Notes: a model not told the origin generated them from the letters alone. DNA of 64,000 nucleotides from Alphaproteobacteria bacterium (GCA_016793165.1 JAEULA010000043.1:62001-126000), one strand, 5' to 3'; numbered from the stretch's first letter, positions 1 through 8,783 are shown. Numbers and translations are program-made.

Positions 1-39
1 GAAGCACGCGAAAACGAAGAACAGGAAAGGGAGGAAGCC

Positions 40-1245
40 ATGAGGAGACGTCAATTCGTCCGTGCCGGAGCGGGCGCGGCGGCGATCGCCGTCGCGTCGG
101 GATCGGCGTCGGCACAGGCCCAGACCATCAAGGTCGGCATGGTCGCGACGATGTCGGGGGGCGGCGCCTCGATCGGCGACCTGATGGACAAGGCGGTCCG
201 CCTCTACCAGAAGCAGCACGACAAGGACCTGCCGTCCGGCGTCAAGGTGGAGGTGATTCGCCGCGACGACGGCGGGGCCAATCCCGACGTCGCCAAGCGC
301 CTGGCGACCGAGCTGGTGACGCGAGATCGCGTCAGCTTCCTCACCGGATTCATCTACACGCCCAACGCGATGGCAGTCGCCGAGCTCGCCACCGAGGCGA
401 AGGTGCCGACGGTGATCATGAACGCCGGCACCTCGGTGATCGTCCGGCGCTCGCCGTATTTCGCGCGCACCTCGTTCACGATGTGGCAGTCGGCCTACCC
501 GCTCGCGCAATGGGCGGCGAAGCAGGGGCTCAAGCGCGGCTACACGGCGGTCTCCGACTACGGCCCCGGCCACGACATCGAGGCCGCCTTCGACAAGGGC
601 TTCACCGAGGCCGGCGGCCAGATCATCGGGAAGGTCCGCATCCCGCTGACCGTCGTCGACTTCGCGCCCTTCATGCAGCGCATCAAGGACGAGAAGCCGG
701 ACGTGCTCTGCATCTTCGTTCCGGCGGGCAAGGTCGCGACGGCCATCATGAAGGCCTATATCGACCTCGGCCTGCACACCGCTGGGATCAAGCTCGTCGG
801 GCCGGGCGACATCACGCCGGACGAGGAGCTGCCGAACATGGCCGACGTGCCCTCGGGCATCGTCACCACCATGCACCACTACTCCGCCTCGTCGACACGG
901 CCGCAGAATGTCGCGTTCGTGAAGGCCTGGCAGGCCGAATACGGCGCCGGCTCGACGCCGAGCTTCTATTCGGTGGGGGCCTGGGACGCGATGGCGGCGA
1001 TCTACCACGCGATCATCCAGCAGGGCGGCAAGCTCGATCCCGACAAGACGATGGCGCTGCTCAAGGGCTGGCGGAACCCGGACAGCCCGCGCGGGCCGAT
1101 GGGCATCGACGCCGAGACGCGGGACATCGTCCAGAGCGTCTATCTCCGGCGCCTCGACCGCGTCGACGGCCAGCTGCGCAACGTCGAGATCGAGAGCTTC
1201 GGCGAGGTCAAGGATCCCTGGGTGCGCTTCAACCCGCCGCGGTGA
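40..1245 (+). CDS. ABC transporter substrate-binding protein, Leu/Ile/Val-binding (LivK) family
   Basis: A 401-residue periplasmic binding protein of the type I fold, as used by Liv-type amino-acid, amide and urea importers. The N terminus (MRRRQF, then an Ala/Gly-rich stretch ending in SASAQA) is a signal peptide with a Tat-like twin arginine; the mature protein starts near residue 25 with KVGMVATMSG, the usual first strand of this family. Length matches the family. A GGAAAGGGAGGAAG purine tract sits just upstream of the ATG. No permease or ATPase lies beside it in the window, so its partners are either upstream of the window or elsewhere; it may be the last gene of an operon cut by the left edge. 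The substrate cannot be told from sequence. Confidence 0.88.
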   Translation: MRRRQFVRAGAGAAAIAVASGSASAQAQTIKVGMVATMSGGGASIGDLMDKAVRLYQKQHDKDLPSGVKVEVIRRDDGGANPDVAKRLATELVTRDRVSFLTGFIYTPNAMAVAELATEAKVPTVIMNAGTSVIVRRSPYFARTSFTMWQSAYPLAQWAAKQGLKRGYTAVSDYGPGHDIEAAFDKGFTEAGGQIIGKVRIPLTVVDFAPFMQRIKDEKPDVLCIFVPAGKVATAIMKAYIDLGLHTAGIKLVGPGDITPDEELPNMADVPSGIVTTMHHYSASSTRPQNVAFVKAWQAEYGAGSTPSFYSVGAWDAMAAIYHAIIQQGGKLDPDKTMALLKGWRNPDSPRGPMGIDAETRDIVQSVYLRRLDRVDGQLRNVEIESFGEVKDPWVRFNPPR

Positions 1246-1254
1246 ACGCCGCAA

Positions 1255-1292
1255 GCCTGTGGCGATCCGCCGATCGGCGGATCGCCACAGGC
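1255..1292. terminator. Perfect 38-bp palindrome, likely bidirectional terminator
   Basis: Two 19-bp arms with no spacer (first arm begins GCCTGTGGCGATCC) form a perfect palindrome starting 10 bases after the stop of the binding-protein gene. In RNA it would fold into a very stable hairpin, but no T-run follows on either strand, so termination would need Rho or the hairpin may act as a 3' mRNA stabiliser. A protein-binding site is a less likely alternative. Confidence 0.55.
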
Positions 1293-1365
1293 GTGCCGGT
1301 CCCCGAGCATGGGCAGGTCTGCGACGGCATAACGCCGCCGTACGTCTCATCCATCGGGGGAATTC

Positions 1366-1737
1366 ATGGAAGCAATCTACTACGCCGTCAGTCTGATCGC
1401 CGCCGTCAGCATCGCATCGGAGCGGTTGGTCGAGATCGTCAAGACGCTCGTCGGCTGGCTTGATCGGAAGAATCCGAACTCCGACATGGAGCGTCTGCGT
1501 CGGCTCGCGCTGACGCTGCTGGCGATGATCGCCGGCATCTTCACCTCGTGGCTCGCGTCCTTTGTCGTGACGATCGGCGAGCCGGGCAAGTCCTATGCGC
1601 TTTCGATCCTGGGCCTTGGCCTGTTGGCGAGCGGCGGATCGAGCTTCTGGAACTCGGTGCTGACCTATGTCCTCAAGGTGAAGGACATCAAGAAGCAGGT
1701 GGCCGACTCCCAGGCGAAGCAGCTGGCCGGCGCCTAG
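1366..1737 (+). CDS. Small membrane protein of unknown function
   Basis: A 123-residue protein I cannot assign. It shows about three hydrophobic segments: residues 4-25, about 46-70 and about 77-105, the last followed by a basic amphipathic tail (KVKDIKKQVADSQAK). A conspicuous polar-aromatic motif, ASGGSSFWNS, lies inside the third segment and looks like the conserved core of a family. The start is supported by a GGGGGAA purine tract 5 bases upstream. It stands alone between the palindrome and the thioesterase gene. Size and topology are compatible with a holin-like or membrane-anchor protein, but nothing in the neighbourhood supports a phage role. Confidence 0.7.
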   Translation: MEAIYYAVSLIAAVSIASERLVEIVKTLVGWLDRKNPNSDMERLRRLALTLLAMIAGIFTSWLASFVVTIGEPGKSYALSILGLGLLASGGSSFWNSVLTYVLKVKDIKKQVADSQAKQLAGA

Positions 1738-1851
1738 GAGCCGGCCCGACCAGGCGGGGCGCGGGCCGACGGCGATCCGCTCGCAAGCAAGTCGCCCGCT
1801 CGCTGTTCACGAGCCTTGAACTGTCCGGGCGGAAGAGGGTGAGATCGCCTC

Positions 1852-2313
1852 ATGACTCACCCGTTCCGCTACTACCTGCGCGTCCGCTATCTCGAATGCG
1901 ACGCGCAGAAGGTCGTCTTCAACGCGCGCTACGGCGACTACGTCGATATCGGCATCGTCGAGTATTTCCGCGCCATGGGCCTGGGCCATGGGATCCTGGG
2001 CGGCAAGATCGAGGTCCAGCTGGTGAAGCAGACGACGCAGTGGCGAAGTCCGGCGCGCTGCGACGAGGTGCTCGAGCTGTCGATCTCGACGCGCCGTCTC
2101 GGCACCACCTCCTTCACCACGCTGACGGAGTTCCGGCGTGCCGGCGAGTCGACGGTCTTCGCCGATGTCGAGACGATCTATGTCCTGGTCGACCCGCAGA
2201 GCTTCACGAAGATGCCCATCCCCGCCGAGCTGCGCGCCCTGCTCGAACGCGGTGCGCCCGGCGCCGTCATCGACCATGCGGGCTGGCTGACCGCGGTTTC
2301 TGCGCACGCCTGA
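1852..2313 (+). CDS. Acyl-CoA thioesterase, hot-dog fold (4HBT/YbgC-like)
   Basis: A 153-residue single-domain hot-dog protein. The N-terminal motif RYLECDAQKVVFNARYGDYVD (residues 10-30) is the 4-hydroxybenzoyl-CoA thioesterase/YbgC signature, with the expected catalytic Asp at about residue 15 and the following V-x-x-N-x-x-Y pattern. Such enzymes hydrolyse acyl-CoA or aryl-CoA thioesters in the cytoplasm, usually as tetramers. The ATG follows a GAAGAGGGTGAGA ribosome-binding tract. It is transcribed alone or with the CreD-like gene 209 bases downstream. The acyl substrate cannot be predicted. Confidence 0.82.
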   Translation: MTHPFRYYLRVRYLECDAQKVVFNARYGDYVDIGIVEYFRAMGLGHGILGGKIEVQLVKQTTQWRSPARCDEVLELSISTRRLGTTSFTTLTEFRRAGESTVFADVETIYVLVDPQSFTKMPIPAELRALLERGAPGAVIDHAGWLTAVSAHA

Positions 2314-2522
2314 CGGCCGTCGACATGCGGCCGAAGGAATAAGACCGGCCGCGACCGGCCGCGCGCGCCGGCGGTTGCGGCCGATGCCGCGCCTCGCGAT
2401 CCGGCCGGCGACGCGTCGCCGCATCGCCGCGATCCGCCGCGGAAGAAGCGCGCGGCCTCCTCGAACGCGCCGCATTCGCGCACGACGGTTCCGGCCGACC
2501 TCAACCAGCCGGAGCCGCGTCG

Positions 2523-3866
2523 ATGACCGAGCCGACCCCTGCCACGCCCGTGCCCCCACCCGCCCGCGCACGGCCTGCGCTGTCCGATCGCTTGCCGTTC
2601 CGCCTCGCGTTGATCGTGGTCGCCGCGCTCGCGCTGCTCGTGCCGCTCGAGCTGATCGGCGAACTCACGCGCGAGCGGGAGGCGCGCCGCGGCGAGGCGG
2701 TCGCCGGAATCCATCGAGGCTGGGGCGCGGCGCAGAACATGGTCGCGCCGCTGCTCATGGTCCCCGTCGTCGACCTCGCGGCGGCGTCGATCGACGAGCG
2801 CGGCTGGGTCGTCGTGCCGGCGACGCGCGCCGCGCTCACGGTGGAGCTTGGCGCGGAACCGCGCGCCCGGGGCATCTTCGGCACCGTCGTGTATCGCGCC
2901 GCGGTCGCGGGCGAGCTTGCATTCGCAGGGCTCGAGGCCGATGCGCCCGGGTTCGCGGGCCGCCGCGTGCTCTGGGACGAGGCGCTGATCGTCGCGCCTG
3001 TCACCGAGTTGCGCGGGCTCGACGGCGGCGCCGGCATCGATCTCGCCGGCCGGCGCGTGCCGCTCGTCGTGCGCGACGCGGTCGCGGTGCCCGGTCTCGG
3101 CACCGTGCGGGCGCTGGTCGCGCCGCTCGGCGACGGTGCCATCGCTTCGGGGCGGCTCGACCTGCGCCTCGACTTCGCCCTGCGCGGGAGCGTCGACATG
3201 CGCATCACGGCGCTCGCCCGCGAGGCGGTCGTCCGCATCCGAAGCGCGTGGCCGCATCCGAGCTTCCATGGCGGCCTCCTGCCGGACGAGCGCAGCATCT
3301 CGGCGCGCGGCTTCGACGCGCTGTGGAGATCGAACCTGCCGCATCTGCCCGCCATGCTCGACGCCGCGACCGCTGCGCTGGTCGAGGAGGCCACCCTCGG
3401 TGTCGGCCTCGTCGATCCCGTGCCGACCTACCGGATGGTCGAGCGCGCCCAGAAGTACGATCTCCTGCTGATCGCCTTCACGTTCCTGGTGTTCTTCCTG
3501 TTCGAGACGCTCTGGGGCGCGCGGCTGCATGTCGTGCACTACGCGCTGGTCGGCGGGGCGCTGTGCCTCTTCTACCTGTTGCTGCTCAGCTTCGCCGAGC
3601 TCGTCGGCTTCGTGCCGGCCTATGTCGCGGCGAGCGCGCTGGTCGTCGCGCAGGCGGCGCTGTACGGCCTGTCGCTGCTGCGATCGCGCGAGCGGGCCGC
3701 CGCCTTCGGCGCTCTGCTCGCGGGCGCCTATGCCTATTTCTTCGTGCTGCTGATGCTGGAGAGCCACGCGCTCGTCGCCGGCGCCCTTGCGCTCTTCGCG
3801 GGCCTGTCGGCCTTGATGTACGTGACGCGCCGGATCGACTGGGGCGCGCCGATGCGTGCGGTCTGA
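2523..3866 (+). CDS. creD: CreD-family inner membrane protein
   Basis: A 447-residue protein that matches CreD (cell-envelope integrity protein) in length and layout: one N-terminal membrane segment (about residues 28-48), a large periplasmic beta-rich region (about 50-310), then a cluster of C-terminal membrane helices (about 315-440). Family landmarks are the QNMVAPLLMVPVV block near residue 72 and the YDLLLIAFTFLVFFLFETLWG block near residue 320, which closely resemble the enterobacterial protein as I remember it. In enterobacteria creD is a target of the CreBC two-component system; no creBC genes are here. The biochemical role is unknown. Confidence 0.82.
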   Translation: MTEPTPATPVPPPARARPALSDRLPFRLALIVVAALALLVPLELIGELTREREARRGEAVAGIHRGWGAAQNMVAPLLMVPVVDLAAASIDERGWVVVPATRAALTVELGAEPRARGIFGTVVYRAAVAGELAFAGLEADAPGFAGRRVLWDEALIVAPVTELRGLDGGAGIDLAGRRVPLVVRDAVAVPGLGTVRALVAPLGDGAIASGRLDLRLDFALRGSVDMRITALAREAVVRIRSAWPHPSFHGGLLPDERSISARGFDALWRSNLPHLPAMLDAATAALVEEATLGVGLVDPVPTYRMVERAQKYDLLLIAFTFLVFFLFETLWGARLHVVHYALVGGALCLFYLLLLSFAELVGFVPAYVAASALVVAQAALYGLSLLRSRERAAAFGALLAGAYAYFFVLLMLESHALVAGALALFAGLSALMYVTRRIDWGAPMRAV

Positions 3867-3960
3867 GCCGCCGCCGCCGCGATCCCGCGTCGAATCGCCG
3901 GGCCGGGTCGGGTTGCGTTCGCGCGGCCCGGCCCGTAGCCTGCCGTTGCAACTGGTTCTC

Positions 3961-5652
3961 ATGTCGACGCGTGCCGGCCCGATGGCCGCCTCCTCAACTC
4001 TCGCCGCCCGCTCCTTGCGCCGCCCGCCGCTCTGGCGGTTCGGGTGCTGGGCGATCGCGCTCGGCGTGGCGGCGCCGATCCTCGGGGTGCTCGCCAATCT
4101 CGCGCTGCCCGGCGGCGGCGCGATCGGGCATCTCGTCGCGACGACGCTGCCGGAGATCCTCTGGAACACGGCGGTGATCGCCGTCCTCGTGGCCGCGGGA
4201 ACCGCGGCGATCGGCGTCGCCGCGGCGTGGCTGGTGACGATGTGCCGCTTCCCGGGCTCGCGCCTGCTGGAGGGCGCGATGCTCCTGCCGATCGCGATGC
4301 CGGCCTACATCATCGGCTACGCCTACACCGACTTCCTCGCCTATGCGGGGCCGCTGCAGTCGACGCTGCGCGCGGCCTTCGGCTGGCGGCGCGGCGATTA
4401 CTGGTTCCCGGATCTGCACGGGCTCGGCGGCGTCGGCGCGATGTTCGTGCTCGTGCTGTATCCCTACGTCTATCTCCTGGCGCGCGCGGCGTTCCTCGAG
4501 CAGTCCGTGTGCGTGCTCGAGGCGGGGCGCACGCTGGGGTCGCGCCCGTGGCGCAGCTTCTGGCGGGTCGGCCTGCCGCTGGCGCGCCCCGCCGTGGCGG
4601 CCGGAGTGGCCTTGGCGCTGATGGAGGCGCTCGCCGATTTCGGCACGGTCCAGTATTTCGGGCTTCAGACATTCACGACGGCGATCTACCGGACATGGTT
4701 CGGCATGGGCGATCGGGTCGCGGCCGCGCAGCTGGCGAGCCTGCTGCTCGGCGTCGTGCTCGCACTCCTGGTCCTCGAGCGCGTGTCGCGCGGCCAGGCT
4801 CGCGTTCACCACACCTCGCGCCGCTACCGGCCGATCACCAGGCTGGCGCTCACCGGCTGGCGCGCGGCTGCGGCGACGACGGCCTGCGCGCTGCCGGCGC
4901 TGCTCGGCTTCGCCGTGCCGGTGGCGATCCTCGCATGGCTGCATCTCGTCGACGGCGACGATGCGCTTGGCCGCGAGTTCCTCGGCCTCGCCGGCAACAC
5001 GCTGAGCCTCGCGCTCGCGGCATCGATCCTCACGGGCGCGGCGGCGCTGGTGCTCGGGTACGGGCTGCGTCGCGCGCGCGACGCCTGGACGCGGGGTGCC
5101 ATCCGCTTCGCCACGATGGGATACGCGATCCCGGGTACGGTGATCGCGGTCGGCGTCGTGATCTGGCTCGGCCGCTTCGACAACGCGGTCGACGCGTTGC
5201 TGCGCGCGACGGTCGGCGCGTCGAGCGGGCTGCTGCTGAGCGGCTCGGCGGTCGCGTTGCTCTTCGCCTATCTCGTGCGGTTCCTGTCGGTCGCCGTCAG
5301 CGCGATCGACAGCGGACTCGGGCGGATCACGCCGAGCATGGACGACGCGGCGCGCACACTCGGCGCCGCCCCCACGCGCGTGCTGGCGCGGGTCCATGCG
5401 CCGCTGATGCGCGGTTCGGTGCTCACGGCGATCACGCTCGTCTTCGTCGATGTCCTCAAGGAGCTGCCGGCGACGCTGCTCGTGCGGCCGTTCAACTTCG
5501 ACACGCTCGCGGTCCGCGTCTACTCGCTGGCCTCCGACGAGCGCCTCGCCCAGGCGGCCACCTCGGCGCTGGCGATCGTCGCGGTCGGCCTGGTGCCGGT
5601 CGCAATCCTGACGACCATGATCCGCCGGTCGCGCACCGGCGGCGGGAGCTGA
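3961..5652 (+). CDS. Fe(III)-type ABC transporter permease (FbpB/SfuB-like)
   Basis: A 563-residue permease with two fused binding-protein-dependent transport halves, the layout of FbpB/SfuB/ThiP. Each half carries an EAA-type loop: EAGRTLGSRPWRSFWRVGLPLARP near residues 185-210 and DDAARTLGAAPTRVLARVHAPLMRG near 460-485. About twelve membrane segments are visible. An open frame extends upstream to 3856, but the ATG at 3961 (or 3982) is the first start that places the sequence just before the first helix. The matching binding protein is encoded on the opposite strand at 7624-8718, with two unrelated genes between; no ATPase subunit is nearby. It would move ferric iron or a similar ion across the inner membrane. 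Confidence 0.85.
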   Translation: MSTRAGPMAASSTLAARSLRRPPLWRFGCWAIALGVAAPILGVLANLALPGGGAIGHLVATTLPEILWNTAVIAVLVAAGTAAIGVAAAWLVTMCRFPGSRLLEGAMLLPIAMPAYIIGYAYTDFLAYAGPLQSTLRAAFGWRRGDYWFPDLHGLGGVGAMFVLVLYPYVYLLARAAFLEQSVCVLEAGRTLGSRPWRSFWRVGLPLARPAVAAGVALALMEALADFGTVQYFGLQTFTTAIYRTWFGMGDRVAAAQLASLLLGVVLALLVLERVSRGQARVHHTSRRYRPITRLALTGWRAAAATTACALPALLGFAVPVAILAWLHLVDGDDALGREFLGLAGNTLSLALAASILTGAAALVLGYGLRRARDAWTRGAIRFATMGYAIPGTVIAVGVVIWLGRFDNAVDALLRATVGASSGLLLSGSAVALLFAYLVRFLSVAVSAIDSGLGRITPSMDDAARTLGAAPTRVLARVHAPLMRGSVLTAITLVFVDVLKELPATLLVRPFNFDTLAVRVYSLASDERLAQAATSALAIVAVGLVPVAILTTMIRRSRTGGGS

Positions 5653-5670
5653 CCTCGCCGTCCCCTATTG

Positions 5671-5705
5671 GTTGACGATGTCAACGAAGACGTTGACACT
5701 GTCAC
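5671..5705. promoter_or_regulatory. Tandem operator, two GTTGAC-N3-GTCAAC dyads
   Basis: The site at 5671-5685 is a perfect 6-bp inverted repeat (GTTGAC, 3-base spacer, GTCAAC). A second copy at 5692-5705/6 has one mismatch in its right half. The copies start 21 bases apart, two helical turns, so two dimers would bind the same face of the DNA. They end 18 bases before the MarR-type gene, and dyads of this size are typical MarR-family operators, so autoregulation is the natural reading. Confidence 0.72.
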
Positions 5706-5723
5706 CTTTTCCGGGGGCCGGTC

Positions 5724-6683
5724 ATGACCGACAGGGATCTCGCGCGGCAGATCGAGGCGGTGCGCCGCTTCAACCGCTTCTACACCCAGCGCATCGGCGT
5801 CCTCGACGAGGGGCTGCTGGACAGCCCCTATTCGCTCGCCGAGGCGCGGGTGCTCTACGAGATGGCGCAGCGCGAGGCGGCCAGCGCTGGCGCGCTGGGC
5901 CGGGAGCTGGGACTCGACGCGGGCTACCTCAGCCGGATCCTGCGCGGCTTCGTGCAGCGCGGGCTGGTCGCGCGGCGGCGCTCGGCGGACGACGGGCGCG
6001 TCGCGCTCATCGATCTGACGGCGAAGGGCCGGCGCGAATTCGACCGGCTCAATCGAGATTCGCAGCGCGAGATCGGCCGCGCGCTGGCGCCGCTTGGGGC
6101 GGAGGACCGGAGGCGCCTGCTCGCCTCGCTTGCCGCGGTCGAGACGCTGCTCGGCGATCCGGCGCGACGCGGCGAGCGTACCATCGTGCTCCGCGGCCAT
6201 CGCCCCGGTGACATGGGGTGGGTCGTGAGCCGCCACGGCGCCCTTTATGCCGAGGAGTACGGCTGGGACATCAGCTTCGAGGCGATGGTCGCGGACATCG
6301 CGGCCCGGTTCATCCGCGCGTTCGATCCGGCCCACGAGCGCGCCTGGATCGCCGAACTCGACGGCGAGCGCGTCGGCTGCGTGTTCCTGGTGCGCCAGTC
6401 GCCGCGGGTGGCCAAGTTGCGGATGCTCCTCGTCGATCCGGTCGCGCGGGGCCTCGGCCTCGGTGAGCGCCTGGTCGCGGAATGCGTCGCCGCCGCGCGC
6501 GCGCTCGGCTATGCCCGGCTCACGCTGTGGACCAACGACATCCTGCTGGCGGCCCGGCACATCTATGTCCGGGCCGGCTTCCGCTGCGTGCGGCGGGAGC
6601 GGCACCGCAGCTTCGGCAGGTCGCTGGTCGGCGAGTACTGGGAGCTCGACCTGCAGCCGCGCGCGGGTCGCCGTGCGCGCTGA
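5724..6683 (+). CDS. MarR-family regulator fused to a GNAT acetyltransferase
   Basis: A 319-residue two-domain protein. Residues 1-150 are a MarR-type winged helix (YSLAEARVLYEMAQ, then the recognition region LGLDAGYLSRILRGF and the wing RRRSADDGRVALIDLT). Residues about 155-319 are a GNAT N-acetyltransferase with motif A ARGLGLGERLVAEC at about 240-252. Bifunctional MarR/GNAT proteins are known, but the acetylation target is generally not. Tandem dyads lie immediately upstream, consistent with self-repression. It overlaps the downstream DMT exporter gene by 11 bases, so the two are probably co-expressed and the exporter's substrate may be the ligand or acetylation substrate. Confidence 0.88.
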   Translation: MTDRDLARQIEAVRRFNRFYTQRIGVLDEGLLDSPYSLAEARVLYEMAQREAASAGALGRELGLDAGYLSRILRGFVQRGLVARRRSADDGRVALIDLTAKGRREFDRLNRDSQREIGRALAPLGAEDRRRLLASLAAVETLLGDPARRGERTIVLRGHRPGDMGWVVSRHGALYAEEYGWDISFEAMVADIAARFIRAFDPAHERAWIAELDGERVGCVFLVRQSPRVAKLRMLLVDPVARGLGLGERLVAECVAAARALGYARLTLWTNDILLAARHIYVRAGFRCVRRERHRSFGRSLVGEYWELDLQPRAGRRAR

Positions 6684-7551
6684 GCGCCTCGCAATCGCCG
6701 CCGCGGCCGGGGTCGGTATCCAGGTCGGCGCGGCGATGGTCGCGACCCGGATCGTGGTCGACGAGATCTCGCCCACGACGCTGGCGCTGCTGCGCTACGT
6801 CATCGGCTCGGTCTGCCTGATGGTGCCGCTGCTGGCGATGCGGCGGCTGCCGCGCTTCGCCCGGGCCGACGTTCTGCCGATCGCGCTGCTCGGCATCGGG
6901 CAGTTCGCCGCGCTCGTGGTCCTGCTGAACTTCGGCTTGCGCAGCATCACCGCCGCACGCGGATCGGTGATCTTCGCGAGCATGCCGCTGATCACGATGG
7001 TGCTGGGCGCGGCCCTCGGGCGCGAGCCGATGACCCTGCCCAAGACCATCGGCGTATGCCTGACCATCGCCGGGGTCGCGCTCGCGCTCGGCGAGAAGCT
7101 GCTGGAAGGTGGCGGGCGCGCCGAATGGATCGGCGCGGCGGCGGCGTTCGGCAGCGCCCTCTGCGGCGCGGTGTGCAGCGTCTACTACCGGCCGTATCTG
7201 CGGCGCTATCCCACGATCGAGGTCAGCGCGTTCGCGATGGCCGCGTCGGTGGTCGCGCTGCTCGCGGCGGCGCTCGCCGAGGGCGGGCTCGGGGAGATCG
7301 CGACCCTCACCCCGCGCGGCTGGGGCGCCACGCTCTTCATCGGCTTGAGCAGCGGGATCGGCTACGTGCTCTGGCTCTGGGCGCTGGGCAACGCGAGTCC
7401 GACGCGGGTGACCGCGTTCCTGTCGCTCAGCCCCATCGCGGCGTCGGGCCTGGGCCTGCTCGTGCTCGGCGAGCGGCCCGGCGCGCTGCTGATCCTGGGC
7501 GGGCTCGCGGTGGTCCTCGGCCTCTGGGTCGCGTATCGCGATCCCCGGTGA
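6673..7551 (+). CDS. EamA/DMT-family transporter
   Basis: A 292-residue drug/metabolite transporter with about ten membrane helices in two EamA repeats (first repeat about residues 5-135, second about 145-288). The frame is open far upstream, but the GTG at 6673 is the start that begins just before the first helix; it overlaps the end of the MarR-GNAT gene by 11 bases, implying translational coupling. Proteins of this family export amino acids, metabolites or toxic compounds from the cytoplasm. Control by the upstream MarR-type regulator is likely from gene order. Confidence 0.85.
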   Translation: MRAERLAIAAAAGVGIQVGAAMVATRIVVDEISPTTLALLRYVIGSVCLMVPLLAMRRLPRFARADVLPIALLGIGQFAALVVLLNFGLRSITAARGSVIFASMPLITMVLGAALGREPMTLPKTIGVCLTIAGVALALGEKLLEGGGRAEWIGAAAAFGSALCGAVCSVYYRPYLRRYPTIEVSAFAMAASVVALLAAALAEGGLGEIATLTPRGWGATLFIGLSSGIGYVLWLWALGNASPTRVTAFLSLSPIAASGLGLLVLGERPGALLILGGLAVVLGLWVAYRDPR

Positions 7552-7559
7552 AATGGAAA

Positions 7560-7584
7560 GGGGGACGCCGAAGGGGCGTCCCCC
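7560..7584. terminator. Intergenic hairpin between convergent genes
   Basis: Ten-base arms (GGGGGACGCC / GGCGTCCCCC) separated by five bases lie between the ends of the DMT gene and the convergent iron-binding protein gene. The stem works on both strands; no clear T-run follows, so this is a likely bidirectional terminator of the GC-rich type. Confidence 0.65.
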
Positions 7585-7623
7585 GCGCATGCGGATCGGA
7601 GGGAGAGTGTGGATCCGCCGCGT

Positions 7624-8718
7624 CTACTTCCAGCCGGCGCGATCCATGATCTGGAGGGCCTTGGCGTTGTTCGCGGCGAAGACCTGCGCGTTGAGCTGGT
7701 CCTCCTTGAAGCTGCCGAGCTCGGCGAGCATCGCGCCCGTCTTGGCCGTCGGCACGACCGGGTACTCGGAGTTCCCGTCCGCGAAATAGCTCTGCGCCTC
7801 GAGGCTCACGAGGTATTCGAGGAACTTCACGGCCGCGTCCTTGTTCTTGGCGTGCGCCGCGACGCCGCCGCCGGAAATGTTGATGTGCGTGCCGCGATCG
7901 GCCTGGTTCGGGAAGACGACGCCGACCTTGTGCGCCATCGCGCGATCCGTCTCGTTCTTCGAGCGCATGAGATTGACGAAGTAGTAGGTGTTGACCACGC
8001 CGTAGTCGGCCTCGCCGGCGGCGATCGCCTTGATCTGGTCGCTGTCGCCGCCGCGCGGCGCGCGCGCGAAGTTCGCGACGAGGCCGCGGCACCAGGCTTC
8101 GGTCTTCTCCTCGCCATGGGCCGCGAGCATCGCGCCCGTGAGGGACTGGTTGTAGACGTTGGTCGAGGAACGGATCACCAGCTTGCCCTTGAGCCCGGGA
8201 TCCGCGAGCGACTCGTAGGTCGGCACGTCGGCCGCCTTGGCGCGCTCGCGCGCGTAGATGATCACGCGGGCGCGCTTCGAGAAGCCGAACCAGTGGCCCT
8301 GGGGATCGCGCAGATGCGGCGGCACCGACTGCTCCAGGACCGCGGAGCGGACGGGCTGGAGCAGGCCGGCCTGCCGCGCCCGCTCGATGCGGCCGGCATC
8401 GACCGAGATGAACACGTCGGCCGGGCTGTTGGCGCCTTCCGCGCGCATGCGCTCCATCAGCGGATCCGGCTCGGCCTCGATGCGGTTGATCCGGATCCCG
8501 GTCGCCTTGGTGAACGTGTCGTACAGCGCTTGATCGGTGTTGTAGTGGCGCGACGAATAGAGATTGAGGACGGCCGGCGCCTGCGCGCGCGCGCGCGACA
8601 TCGCCTCGGCAAGGGCCATCGCGGACAGCGTGCCCATGAGCGCGGCGCGGCGGCCGAGCCGGGCGCCGCGGGGCGCGGTGAGGGGACGGGCGTGGTCGGG
8701 CTTCGAACTGTCGGGCAT
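7624..8718 (-). CDS. Fe(III) ABC transporter substrate-binding protein (FutA/FbpA-like)
   Basis: A 364-residue periplasmic iron-binding protein. After a charged leader and an Ala-rich segment ending SRARAQA (about residue 47), the mature protein opens with VLNLYSSRHYNTDQALYDTF, the family hallmark, and contains GEADYGVVNTYYFVNLM, which includes the paired tyrosines that ligate ferric iron in FbpA-type proteins. The frame stays open to 8952, but the ATG at 8718 has a proper GGAG site 10 bases upstream. Two Fur-like boxes and a promoter lie upstream. The permease partner is the gene at 3961-5652 on the other strand; an ATPase is missing from the window. Confidence 0.88.
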   Translation of the reverse strand: MPDSSKPDHARPLTAPRGARLGRRAALMGTLSAMALAEAMSRARAQAPAVLNLYSSRHYNTDQALYDTFTKATGIRINRIEAEPDPLMERMRAEGANSPADVFISVDAGRIERARQAGLLQPVRSAVLEQSVPPHLRDPQGHWFGFSKRARVIIYARERAKAADVPTYESLADPGLKGKLVIRSSTNVYNQSLTGAMLAAHGEEKTEAWCRGLVANFARAPRGGDSDQIKAIAAGEADYGVVNTYYFVNLMRSKNETDRAMAHKVGVVFPNQADRGTHINISGGGVAAHAKNKDAAVKFLEYLVSLEAQSYFADGNSEYPVVPTAKTGAMLAELGSFKEDQLNAQVFAANNAKALQIMDRAGWK

Positions 8719-8741
8719 CGACGATCTCCAGAGGGCAGACT

Positions 8742-8756
8742 TGCGAGTCGTTCGCA
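8742..8756. promoter_or_regulatory. Fur-like box 2 (proximal)
   Basis: A perfect TGCGA-N5-TCGCA inverted repeat (15 bp) lies 24 bases upstream of the iron-binding protein start, inside its probable 5' leader. It differs from the classical 7-1-7 Fur pattern (TGCGAATNATTCGCA type) only in the centre. Confidence 0.55.
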
Positions 8757-8783
8757 ACTGCTCGGACTGTCGCTCAGCCGCGC

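Noticed and set aside
2178..4169. 663-codon minus-strand frame opposite creD and the iron permease
   Set aside because: Low-complexity Arg/Asp/His/Gln composition and no ribosome-binding site; creD and the permease on the plus strand are clear.
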